Assembly: GCF_024714495.1 (NCBI RefSeq) | Contig: NZ_JAMZMJ010000005.1 | Span: 124,001-188,000 of the forward strand | DNA: 64,000 nucleotides | Direction: 5' to 3' | Source: Marinoscillum pacificum | GTDB taxonomy: Bacteria > Bacteroidota > Bacteroidia > Cytophagales > Cyclobacteriaceae | Shown here: positions 55,943 to 64,000 of the stretch, piece by piece | Layout of the letters: each line of letters starts with the position of its first letter | Numbering within the stretch: the first letter of the stretch is position 1 | The notes under the pieces: generated by a model | What the model saw: the letters and a program-made list of their open reading frames with translations, nothing else | What the model was told of the DNA's origin: nothing | The model's database searches: none | Made by a program: the position numbers and the translations under genes

Positions 55943-58900
55943 TTAGAATGTCAGGTTTAATCCAACAGTTAATTGTCTACTTCTTGGATATGCTGAATAA
56001 TCTACACCTGGAGTAAGTGGTGTTTTTCTTCTGGTAGAAACCTCTGGATCAAAACCAGTGTAGTTCGTCAACAAGAACAAATTGTATCCTGTCACATAGA
56101 ATCTCAGGTTTTCAATTTTAGCTCTTTCTACTATTGATTTTGGTAGTGTATAGCCCAGAGTTAAGGTATTCAGTCTTAAGAACGATCCATCTTCCACAGC
56201 CCAGTCACTGAACACATATCGATCCATATAAGGAGACCACATGGTCGTATTTGCATTCGCAGCAGCTAACTGATCCATGTCCGTTATCAATTCTCCTGTA
56301 TTCCAATCAATATTGGTCCATCTCTGACCTTCTTCCTGAATGTCAATTAGATTTCTATACTGGTTATTTTGATTGGCAGAAGTAAACTCTATCTTATTGG
56401 CATTGTAGATATCGTTACCATAGCTCCAGTTAAAGGCAGCTGTCAAATCAAATCCATAAGCATAACCATTGATTACAAATCCTCCTGTGTGAAGTGGGTT
56501 AGCATTACCTATGAACTTACGGTCATCTACCGTAATGGTATCGTTACCATCCAGGTCTCTTAATTTCATCATTCCAGGACGAGGAGTTAATATTCCGTCA
56601 GAGGTTACTACTCCTTCTTTTAAGATCCATTGATCGGTCGCTTCATCGTATCGCTCAAAATCACTCACCTCATATCGGCCGTCATTTACATAGCCATACA
56701 TCATTCCTATTGGATCTCCTACTCTTGCCAAATAATCATTCGCAATTTGGGTGGATGCCCAACCAGTAGTCACCTCACTACCAATCAGCTCTTCCATTAC
56801 ACCTAGAGATTTGATGTTATTTCTGTTTAGTGCAATGTTAAAATTGACATTTAGGCCATAATCCTTTTTATCAAGTGCAATACCAGTTAATGAAAGCTCT
56901 AAACCTTTATTCTCTGTTTCACCCATGTTTCTGTACTGGTATTCATAACCTGTTCCTGAAACCGGGAAACGAATTAATAGATCCTTAGTATTGTTTTGAT
57001 ATGCTTCAATAGTACCTGTAATTCGTCCTTGCAACATACCAAAATCTATCCCTATATTCTTTGTTTCTGTAGTTTCCCATTTCAAATCAGGGTTTGCCAT
57101 GATCGTTGAAGCCGCCCAGTAACTTGCTACATCATTGATATAAGTAGTGGTTTTAGATTCAAATGACTGTACCGTTTGACCTCTTGGGATGTTGTTATTT
57201 CCTGCTAAACCGTAACTAACTCTAAGCTTCAACAAGTGCATCCAACTAGATGTGCTGGACATGAAGCTCTCTTCTGAAATCTTCCAGCCTGCTGATAATG
57301 ATGGGAAGTATCCCCAAACATTGTTTCCTTTGAATCTACTAGATCCATCAGCTCTATATACAGCGCTAACCAAATACTTACCTTCATAGTCATAGTTTGC
57401 TCGACCAAAGAAAGAAAGCAGTTTATCATCCGGGCTAAAGTTATTATCCGCATAAATGGAAGTTCCCTGAGTGGTAAGCTTGAATGCTTCTTCAGAACTA
57501 AACAACACCGGATATCCCTGTATCTCATATTCTAACTCATTAGTCTGTGTAAATAGCACTTCATGACCTGCCATCACTTTTAACTTATGAGGACCAACAT
57601 TTAGCACATCATAGTTTACAGTATTGGTGTTTCGCAAGCGTAATTCCTTTCTATCGCTAAAAACCGCAGATGGTTGATTAGGAAATGCCGGAGATCTATC
57701 TCTTGCTTTGTAAGTTGTGACTCCATAAAATCTGTTATCCAGATAGTTGTAATTATCAACAGTAAAAGATGTAGAAACAGATACTGGTTCTATTACCTGC
57801 CAGGCGAAACTACCCGCAATGTTATAGTTTCTTCTTTGCTGTGATCTATTGTTATCATTAGTTGATCTAATCGGGTTTACCAGATCACTAGCTGTCTGCT
57901 CATTGGTATCATCCGTTAAGCTAACACCAGATATAGGAATAGGCGCATAAGCTACTGCATGCTTTAATCGAGAATCTGCGGATGAAACTTCATTTTGTTC
58001 GTTAGCACCACCGCCGTTAATTTCCGTATCTGAGTAACGTAGAGAGAAGTTTAAGTCTATCTTATCATTTGGCTGATTTTTGAATTTCAGCGTCACATTG
58101 TTTCGAACATAATCTGAACCGATCATGATGGCTTTATCTTCAAATCGAGCAAAGTTGGCAGAGTAGTTAAATTTCTCACCACCACCTCTTACACTTAGGT
58201 CATTACTGAAAGTAGTACCTGTACGACCATAAATCTGACGCTGCCAGTCATTAGCCTGTTGCCCTCTGTATAGATCAATGTCTTTATACAATCCAAAATA
58301 ATCTTCATATGAAGAAAGGTCAGGAGTACCATTGTCATTTTCTCCATCAGAATCCAATACCGCATACTCATATTGCCATCTCACATAATCTTCAGGATCT
58401 AAGACATCAAGAGTTTTCGCAATTTTCTTTGCAGCAAAAAAGGAATTGTAGTTAACTGTAACTTTTCCTTTCACTCCACTCTTAGTGGTGATAATTACAA
58501 CACCATTGGCACCTCTGGAACCATAAATAGCAGTAGATGAGGCATCTTTCAATACATCAATTGACTTGATATCTGAAGGTGACAAATCAGAAATAGTATT
58601 CACCGGAAATCCATCAACAATAAAAAGAGGAGAACTACTTTGGGTTAAAGACGCTCCTCCACGTACTCTTATTCTTACCTCAGCATCAGGTGATCCTTCA
58701 GTAGTGGTAATCTGAACCCCTGCCAATCGACCGGTCAAAGATTCAGCAACCGTTGATACCGGAACCTTTTTAAGTGACTCCCCACTAACAGAAACTACAG
58801 ATCCAGTAAGATCTGATTTCTTTTGAGTTCCGTATCCCACAACTACCACTTCATCTAACGATTGAACATCCACTTCTAGCTGGACGTTTATGGTGGTTTT

Positions 58901-59188
58901 TCCAGCAACCGGAATCGTTTGATTGGTATAACCAACAAAACTGAAGATTAAAGAAGCATCTTCTGGAACCGGCAATTTATAATTACCTTCTATATCAGCA
59001 ATTGTTCCATCTGAGGTACCGGCAATAACTACACTCACACCAGGCAAACCCTCTCCGGTCTCTTTATCAGTAACCCGACCAGAAACAGTCCGGGTCTGAG
59101 CTATAGAGACATTTATAAAGGCCATCATCACCATCGGTATGATGAGCACCTTTATCCATGAACTACTATTAACGGTTTTAGTACACAT
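55943..59188 (-). CDS. susC: SusC/RagA-family TonB-dependent outer-membrane transporter
   Basis: 1081 residues. Signal sequence, CarboxypepD_reg-like domain (VSGRVTDKETGEGLPGVSVV), plug domain with VVVGYGTQKKSDLTGSV, the family motif DASSTAIYGSRGANGVVII, and a C-terminal beta-barrel ending in Phe (RQLTVGLNLTF). Energy-dependent import of pectin oligosaccharides across the outer membrane. First gene of the susC-susD-binding protein-lyase operon, with a candidate LacI operator upstream. Confidence 0.97.
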   Translation of the reverse strand: MCTKTVNSSSWIKVLIIPMVMMAFINVSIAQTRTVSGRVTDKETGEGLPGVSVVIAGTSDGTIADIEGNYKLPVPEDASLIFSFVGYTNQTIPVAGKTTINVQLEVDVQSLDEVVVVGYGTQKKSDLTGSVVSVSGESLKKVPVSTVAESLTGRLAGVQITTTEGSPDAEVRIRVRGGASLTQSSSPLFIVDGFPVNTISDLSPSDIKSIDVLKDASSTAIYGSRGANGVVIITTKSGVKGKVTVNYNSFFAAKKIAKTLDVLDPEDYVRWQYEYAVLDSDGENDNGTPDLSSYEDYFGLYKDIDLYRGQQANDWQRQIYGRTGTTFSNDLSVRGGGEKFNYSANFARFEDKAIMIGSDYVRNNVTLKFKNQPNDKIDLNFSLRYSDTEINGGGANEQNEVSSADSRLKHAVAYAPIPISGVSLTDDTNEQTASDLVNPIRSTNDNNRSQQRRNYNIAGSFAWQVIEPVSVSTSFTVDNYNYLDNRFYGVTTYKARDRSPAFPNQPSAVFSDRKELRLRNTNTVNYDVLNVGPHKLKVMAGHEVLFTQTNELEYEIQGYPVLFSSEEAFKLTTQGTSIYADNNFSPDDKLLSFFGRANYDYEGKYLVSAVYRADGSSRFKGNNVWGYFPSLSAGWKISEESFMSSTSSWMHLLKLRVSYGLAGNNNIPRGQTVQSFESKTTTYINDVASYWAASTIMANPDLKWETTETKNIGIDFGMLQGRITGTIEAYQNNTKDLLIRFPVSGTGYEYQYRNMGETENKGLELSLTGIALDKKDYGLNVNFNIALNRNNIKSLGVMEELIGSEVTTGWASTQIANDYLARVGDPIGMMYGYVNDGRYEVSDFERYDEATDQWILKEGVVTSDGILTPRPGMMKLRDLDGNDTITVDDRKFIGNANPLHTGGFVINGYAYGFDLTAAFNWSYGNDIYNANKIEFTSANQNNQYRNLIDIQEEGQRWTNIDWNTGELITDMDQLAAANANTTMWSPYMDRYVFSDWAVEDGSFLRLNTLTLGYTLPKSIVERAKIENLRFYVTGYNLFLLTNYTGFDPEVSTRRKTPLTPGVDYSAYPRSRQLTVGLNLTF

Positions 59189-59731
59189 AATTCATCATGT
59201 TATAGGTTAGTCGATTTAATTAGAGAAATTGAAATGGTGATTCAATTCGTTTGTTTTGTACAATCGATTGCACTTCACCTGTAAAAAAAAGCTTTTCCGG
59301 CGATCAAATGAATACAATCCACCATTTAAGCAATCTATTTCCTTCATTCTTGTCATCATTTTGGTTAGAAAAGTTTCTCTAAACAAATCAATATTTATGA
59401 TAATTCCGAATTATTCAATTACAATTTATGCAATGAAATAGGCATCAAACTCCACCTTAAATAAATTATTCAAATCATAAAATCGTTTTCATTTCATTTT
59501 TCATAATTAATCAAGCAATTCATTAAATGAACTCACAGCATTCCTTCATTTAATTAAATCAGATTTTTTTAAGCCTGATGATATTTTCTGGCGGATTGAG
59601 ATTCATGCCCATCCTCTTTACAGGACCATTACCTAAATGACCATGAATTAAGTGAGCCATGAGCTTTCATAATCACTCTTTTTGTGCTATCCTTTGCACA
59701 AACAATTCCACAGTCTAATCAATTGTACCCT
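59189..59731. promoter_or_regulatory. Divergent control region between susC and the GH43 gene
   Basis: About 540 bp, very AT-rich, no gene. Holds the promoters of both operons. An AATCGATT-centred palindrome lies at 59258-59273 and a weaker AATCGTTT site at 59481-59488. Confidence 0.6.
59258..59273. promoter_or_regulatory. Candidate LacI-family operator before susC
   Basis: GTACAATCGATTGCAC, a 16-bp palindrome with one mismatch, centred on CG as is typical of LacI-family sites. It lies 70 bp before the susC start and matches 63567-63582 at 12 of 16 positions (14 of 18 with the next two bases). Confidence 0.55.
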
Positions 59732-61345
59732 ATGCATTCAAAAAAGCATCTGATTCTACTTCTTCTACTCCAACTTAGCATGCTATCTTACAGCCAAACT
59801 TCAGGGGTTTGGTCACCAGATAATGAAGACGACACATTTACCAACCCAATCATTCATGCTGACTACTCAGACCCTGACATTTGCAGAGCCGGTGATGATT
59901 TCTACATGACTTCCTCTTCTTTTAATTCAGTCCCAGGCCTACCTATACTTCACTCCACAGACCTGGTCAACTGGAAAATCATCAATTATGCAGTTCCAAC
60001 ATTCCCTGGGAGCTATTACGATATTCCTCAGCATGGCAATGGTGTATGGGCACCCTGCCTAAGGTTTCACAATGGAACCTTCTATATCTACTGGGGAGAT
60101 CCTGACAGAGGCATCTACATGGTACAAACCAAAGATCCGGCTGGTGACTGGTCTGCACCTATTCTGGTTAAAAAAGCATATGGCAACATTGACCCGAGTC
60201 CACTTTGGGATGATGATGGACGGGTTTACCTCGTACATGCGTTCGCGCATAGTAGAGCAGGCATAAAAAGTACATTACAAGTAGTAGAGCTTAAACCGGA
60301 AGGTGATGAGATATTAGACAAAGGGGTGATCGTATTTGATGGACATGAAAATCATGAAACCATAGAAGGCCCCAAATTTTATAAGAGAAACGGCTATTAC
60401 TACATATTTGCTCCGGCTGGAGGAGTACCAACCGGATGGCAACTCATTTTGCGATCTAAAAATATTTATGGTCCATATGAAGAAAAGATCGTACTAGCCC
60501 AAGGCAATACGGAAATTAACGGACCTCATCAAGGTGGAATGGTTGAATTAGACAATGGAGAATCGTGGTTCGTCCACTTCCAGGATAAAGAGGCATATGG
60601 GAGAATTGTCCATTTGGAACCCGTCAATTGGGTCAATGACTGGCCAATTATGGGCAACGATCCTGATGAAGATGGCACAGGCGAGCCAGTTATTACTTTC
60701 AAAAAACCAAGCTTACCAAAAACCAAGCCTGTAAATCCAGCTGATACCGATGAATTCAATGAACCAAAACTTGGTTTACAGTGGCAATGGAGTGCCAATC
60801 CACAACCCGGATGGTATGATTTGACTTCAAATCCAGGAAGCTTAAAACTAAACACACAGCCGGCTCCAGAAATGGCAACCAATCTATGGATGCAACCCAA
60901 CCTGCTTTTCCAAAAATTCCCAGCTTTGGAATTTAGCAATTCGGTAAAAGTGGACGTAGCAAATCTGAAAGTTGGAGAAGAAACCGGCCTTTTGATATTT
61001 GGCAGAGATTATGCATCCCTTACTATCAAAGCACTTGATAACGGCTATTCTGTAGAGCAAAGAGTTTGCAAAAGTGCAGACAAAAACATACCAGAAACAC
61101 TGAATGAGAAAGTATCAACTACTAAATCAGTCATCTACCTGAAAAGTGATATTACTGATGGAGGCATCACACAATTTAAATACAGCCTGGATGGTAAAAA
61201 GTACATCAACATCGGTCAACCATTCAAAGCAAGAGAAGGAAAATGGGTCGGAGCAAAAAGTGGACTATACGCACTTAAAAGTAAATCCACTGGCATCAGC
61301 GGTTTTGCCCTTATTGATTGGTTTAGAGTAAAACCAGTAAACTAA
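59732..61345 (+). CDS. GH43-family glycosidase (arabinofuranosidase/xylosidase type)
   Basis: 537 residues from ATG 59732 (signal HLILLLLLQLSMLSYSQ); an in-frame GTG 16 codons earlier is rejected. Five-bladed propeller with the catalytic base Asp in ADYSDPDICR, the pKa-tuning Asp in NIDPSPLWDDDG and the acid Glu in TIEGPKFYKRNG. A C-terminal GH43_C2 beta-sandwich is present (about 330-537). Likely removes arabinose or xylose side chains from pectin. Its stop overlaps the pectinesterase start (TAATG). Confidence 0.93.
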   Translation: MHSKKHLILLLLLQLSMLSYSQTSGVWSPDNEDDTFTNPIIHADYSDPDICRAGDDFYMTSSSFNSVPGLPILHSTDLVNWKIINYAVPTFPGSYYDIPQHGNGVWAPCLRFHNGTFYIYWGDPDRGIYMVQTKDPAGDWSAPILVKKAYGNIDPSPLWDDDGRVYLVHAFAHSRAGIKSTLQVVELKPEGDEILDKGVIVFDGHENHETIEGPKFYKRNGYYYIFAPAGGVPTGWQLILRSKNIYGPYEEKIVLAQGNTEINGPHQGGMVELDNGESWFVHFQDKEAYGRIVHLEPVNWVNDWPIMGNDPDEDGTGEPVITFKKPSLPKTKPVNPADTDEFNEPKLGLQWQWSANPQPGWYDLTSNPGSLKLNTQPAPEMATNLWMQPNLLFQKFPALEFSNSVKVDVANLKVGEETGLLIFGRDYASLTIKALDNGYSVEQRVCKSADKNIPETLNEKVSTTKSVIYLKSDITDGGITQFKYSLDGKKYINIGQPFKAREGKWVGAKSGLYALKSKSTGISGFALIDWFRVKPVN

Positions 61346-62286
61346 TGAAGAATATAATCAGCGTTCTTACCCTGCTCATCACTATAAGTTGTTGTGGTCA
61401 ATATGCTACAGAAATCACTGTAGACCAGACAGGTCACGGTGATTTCACTTCTATTCAAGAGGCTATTTATGCAACCAAGGCATTTCCAGAAAAGGACATA
61501 ACTATTTTGATTAAAAATGGTGTTTATAAGGAAAAGGTGACCATATATTCATGGAACAATCGCTTAACCTTAGTCGGAGAAAACCCCGACAGCACCATCA
61601 TCACTTTTGATGATCATTTTGACAAAATAAATTTGGGCAGAAACAGCACCTTTCATACCTATACTTTAAAAGTAGATGCCAACGATGTATCATTGAAAAA
61701 TCTAACAATCCAAAACACATCAGGACCGGTGGGACAGGCAGTGGCGCTTCATATAGAAGGCGATCGAGTACAAGTGATCAATTGTCAAATACACGGCAAT
61801 CAGGATACATTATATGGTGCTGGCGAAGGATTTAGGCAGTATTTTAAGAATTGTGAGATAGACGGCACCACTGATTTCATCTTTGGAGAAGCGACAATGG
61901 TATTTGAAAATTGTGCTATTGAGAGCAAGGCAAACTCTTATATCACTGCAGCCTCCACTACTCAAACCAGCAAATTTGGATTTGTATTTATTGGATGTGA
62001 CTTGACGAAATCAGACGAATCAATTAACAAGGTATATCTTGGAAGACCGTGGAGAAGTTATGCTAAAACCGTCTTTATCAATTGCGAGATGGACTCTCAC
62101 ATCACTCCTGTTGGTTGGAACAATTGGGGATCAGCGGAAAAAGAAAAAACGGTCTTTTACGCTGAATATCAATCAGCAGGTCCTGGAGCTAATGACCAGA
62201 ATCGCACCACCTGGTCACACATACTAAGCAAAAAAGAGGCTGCCAAATACCAACTCAATAACATATTCGGCAACTGGCAGCCATAA
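61345..62286 (+). CDS. Pectin methylesterase, CE8 family
   Basis: 313 residues. Exported (LTLLITISCCGQYA, possibly a lipoprotein). Beta-helix with the family motifs: GNQDTLYG (acid Asp), GTTDFIFGEA (nucleophile Asp) and LGRPWRSYAKTVF (Arg). Removes methyl groups from homogalacturonan so that PL1 and PL9 can cut. Translationally coupled to the GH43 gene; convergent with the DUF4861 gene, 4 bp away. Confidence 0.96.
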   Translation: MKNIISVLTLLITISCCGQYATEITVDQTGHGDFTSIQEAIYATKAFPEKDITILIKNGVYKEKVTIYSWNNRLTLVGENPDSTIITFDDHFDKINLGRNSTFHTYTLKVDANDVSLKNLTIQNTSGPVGQAVALHIEGDRVQVINCQIHGNQDTLYGAGEGFRQYFKNCEIDGTTDFIFGEATMVFENCAIESKANSYITAASTTQTSKFGFVFIGCDLTKSDESINKVYLGRPWRSYAKTVFINCEMDSHITPVGWNNWGSAEKEKTVFYAEYQSAGPGANDQNRTTWSHILSKKEAAKYQLNNIFGNWQP

Positions 62287-62290
62287 GATT

Positions 62291-63490
62291 TTATTCAACG
62301 GCGATTTTCAGAGGTTGATTCAATTTAGTAGCTTCTTTCAACAGTAATAGCTCGAATTCAGCCATAGAAGAAATTGGGTTGATACCTTTTTCCCATACAG
62401 CCATGAAGTAATAAGTCAATTCCTTTTCTGGATTGAATAACACCACGTGACTTCCTGCTCCACTAACCTCATCCTGAATGGAAGAATTTTCAACGATAAT
62501 CGCCAATCCCATTTTATCATTATTCAGACTAAAGTCTCCATAAGTAGCAAAAATGCGATAATCACCATCTATTATATCCAAATATTCCTCACCTTCATTC
62601 TCCACCAATCCAGTGCAAAAACCTTCTAAAGGAGTAGAAAAATTCAATTTATGAGTAGTAAGCGCTGAGCCAGCCTGAATTCGAATGGTTGAAGTTAAAT
62701 CTGTTGACACCCCTCCATCTTTCCATCCATAATAATTGGTAACTATTTCAGATTCCAGCAATCCATTCTTAGCAATGGCACAGGTTACTGAATCTGTTTC
62801 CTTGAATCTGAAAAGGGTATCATTTCTAAACTGACCGATAGATCCTAAACCCAGGGTCTTGCCTACTTTCAGCAAATCCAGTCCCCAATCACTTAATTCA
62901 TGATAAGAATCAAACCCATCCTGACCAACGTCTTGCAACACAGGCTCAGGCTTGGTTTTACCAAAAACATCCATCCCGTTACGCCAGTCCAGATAGAATC
63001 GATATCCCATTTTATCTGACTCCCATCCTGGCCCTTCATAGCGAATAAAATACGTATGATCTGTATGCTGATCTGGTACTCTTAAAAAATCAAGGTTCAC
63101 AAATTCACCACCAACATATTCCTCTTCAGTCCACTCTCCTCCTTCTTTTATAGATATCTCAGCCTGGGTTAATTTCTCTGATGTTTTTGGTGATTCCACA
63201 GTTTCAATCACCAACTCAGTGCTGGTGGAAGGCGGTAATGAAACCAGCACATTAACCTGATCATTTTCTCCATCATTGTCCAGGTCTACAAACTCAGACG
63301 GAACAATTTCTCCCCCTATTTTAATTTGATTTCCCTTCACACCCTCAGGCAACACATAAGTCACTACTTCAGCTCTTTGCATCGCTGATGGGTTCGTAAT
63401 TTTAACAATTGGTGTATTTTCCTTTGGAGATGGCGAGCATGATGTCAATACCATAATTACTCCCACAAATGGTATAGCTAAGTTCTTCAT
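62291..63490 (-). CDS. DUF4861 domain lipoprotein
   Basis: 399 residues. Lipoprotein signal VGVIMVLTSCSPSP. The body matches the DUF4861 family (RYEGPGWESDKMGYRFYLDW, NGMDVFGKTKPEPVLQ, GLGSIGQFRNDTLFRF), which is common in pectin and alginate loci. The family is all-beta and of uncertain activity; a surface or periplasmic role in processing uronate oligomers fits the context. It is divergent from the lacI gene and shares its control region. Confidence 0.88.
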   Translation of the reverse strand: MKNLAIPFVGVIMVLTSCSPSPKENTPIVKITNPSAMQRAEVVTYVLPEGVKGNQIKIGGEIVPSEFVDLDNDGENDQVNVLVSLPPSTSTELVIETVESPKTSEKLTQAEISIKEGGEWTEEEYVGGEFVNLDFLRVPDQHTDHTYFIRYEGPGWESDKMGYRFYLDWRNGMDVFGKTKPEPVLQDVGQDGFDSYHELSDWGLDLLKVGKTLGLGSIGQFRNDTLFRFKETDSVTCAIAKNGLLESEIVTNYYGWKDGGVSTDLTSTIRIQAGSALTTHKLNFSTPLEGFCTGLVENEGEEYLDIIDGDYRIFATYGDFSLNNDKMGLAIIVENSSIQDEVSGAGSHVVLFNPEKELTYYFMAVWEKGINPISSMAEFELLLLKEATKLNQPLKIAVE

Positions 63491-63566
63491 AAGTTTCAGG
63501 TTTTAAGAGTATAGAAACTCCATTGTATGGATATTAAGTACCGAATTTATTAGTTTAAAACTAATT

Positions 63567-63582
63567 GCGCAATCGTTTACAC
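63567..63582. promoter_or_regulatory. Candidate LacI-family operator between DUF4861 gene and lacI
   Basis: GCGCAATCGTTTACAC, aligning with the susC site over 18 bp with four differences (AATCG core and CACTT tail identical). It lies 77 bp before the DUF4861 start and 188 bp before the lacI start. Confidence 0.5.
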
Positions 63583-63735
63583 TTATTTTTATATCAGCTA
63601 CATTCGAATAAATTGCAATAATTGCAATAAAATCATTATTATAGAGCTATAAATTAACAATCTGCTCATCACAACTCCTTACAAGAAAGAGAAAATTGAG
63701 CAATCCATTACGCAAAAAGAGCGAATTTTCCTTCG

Positions 63736-63744
63736 TAACTTTGC
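63736..63744 (+). promoter_or_regulatory. -7 element of the lacI promoter
   Basis: TAACTTTGC, an exact TAnnTTTG box. It would place the transcript start about 20 bases before the TTG start codon. No clear TTG -33 element at the right spacing. Confidence 0.5.
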
Positions 63745-63769
63745 ACTGTTTGCGAAAACACCCAAGAGA

Positions 63770-64000
63770 TTGAAAGGAAAAAAGACGACAATACACGAGA
63801 TTGCTAAAGCGTTGAATACGACCGCCTCGACTGTTTCTCGTGCACTAAATAACAATCCTCGCATCAGTGAGGAAACCCGAAACAAGGTTTTGAAAATGGC
63901 TGAGAAATTGGGCTATGAACCCAACACCATGGCCGCATCTCTTCGTCGGGGACATTCAAAAATCATCGGCATTATTGTACCCTATGCAGATAGGATATTC
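63770..64000 (+). CDS. LacI-family transcriptional regulator, 3' truncated by window edge
   Basis: 77 residues seen, cut off by the window end. Helix-turn-helix TTIHEIAKALNTTASTVSRA, hinge helix region YEPNTMAASLRRG and the start of the sugar-binding core (KIIGIIVPYADRIF). Controls the pectin locus, most likely with a galacturonate-derived ligand. The start chosen is TTG 63770, which gives the normal LacI N-terminus (KGKKTTIHEIA); the frame is open further upstream but without an ATG and past the -7 box. Divergent from the DUF4861 gene. Confidence 0.9.
   Translation, partial: MKGKKTTIHEIAKALNTTASTVSRALNNNPRISEETRNKVLKMAEKLGYEPNTMAASLRRGHSKIIGIIVPYADRIF

Overview
The window looks like a chromosome segment of a free-living, probably marine, gliding-type Bacteroidota (Cytophagales-like). 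The evidence is SusC/SusD pairs, a type IX secretion (T9SS) C-terminal domain, Y_Y_Y/reg_prop sensors, TAnnTTTG-type -7 boxes, a methionyl-tRNA synthetase with a KISTS signature and C-terminal EMAP domain, AT-rich coding sequence and many lipoproteins. This is inference from gene content; no rRNA is present to confirm it. I see no tRNA, rRNA, prophage or CRISPR array.

Layout. Positions 1-20214 are ordinary core and signalling genes: a truncated LytS-type kinase, an ECF sigma operon, a GH114-like lipoprotein with a TlpA-like thioredoxin, a DinB/YfiT enzyme, a very large reg_prop/Y_Y_Y receptor fused to a chemoreceptor signalling domain, metG, an M61 peptidase, a LytTR regulator, a hybrid kinase and a TPR kinase. 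Positions 20512-32470 hold one electron-transfer cluster: a small helical protein, an oversized pyruvate:ferredoxin oxidoreductase (1645 aa), rnfC-D-G-E-A, a small Cys-rich membrane protein, a plant-type ferredoxin-NAD(P) reductase and rnfB. Together they would oxidise pyruvate, put electrons on ferredoxin and exchange them with NAD(P) pools, with ion pumping by Rnf. Hairpin repeats interrupt the second half of the cluster. Positions 32471-35177 are a repeat-rich accessory strip with one IS110-family element, its presumed bridge-RNA leader, and a candidate minus-strand small RNA.

Positions 35178-64000 are a pectin utilisation locus. SusC, SusD, a DUF4957/DUF5123 lipoprotein and a triple-repeat T9SS protein would capture polymer. 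PL1, PL9, CE8, GH43, an alpha/beta esterase, a BNR sialidase-like protein and a DUF4861 lipoprotein would trim and cut it. A TRAP transporter would import uronates. KduI, a VOC protein, KduD, KdgK and KdgA would turn unsaturated galacturonate into pyruvate and glyceraldehyde-3-phosphate; UxaC would start the galacturonate branch, whose later enzymes (UxaB, UxaA) are not in the window.

Two regulators are present, and candidate operators can be matched to each: 21-bp-class TGTGTA-n5-TACACA palindromes before kduI for the NrtR-like Nudix regulator, and AATCG-centred sites before susC and between the DUF4861 gene and lacI for the LacI regulator cut by the right edge. The most interesting items are the receptor chimera, the enlarged PFOR inside an Rnf/FNR cluster, the VOC gene embedded in the kdu operon, the paired Nudix operators, and the IS110 element nested between dispersed repeats.
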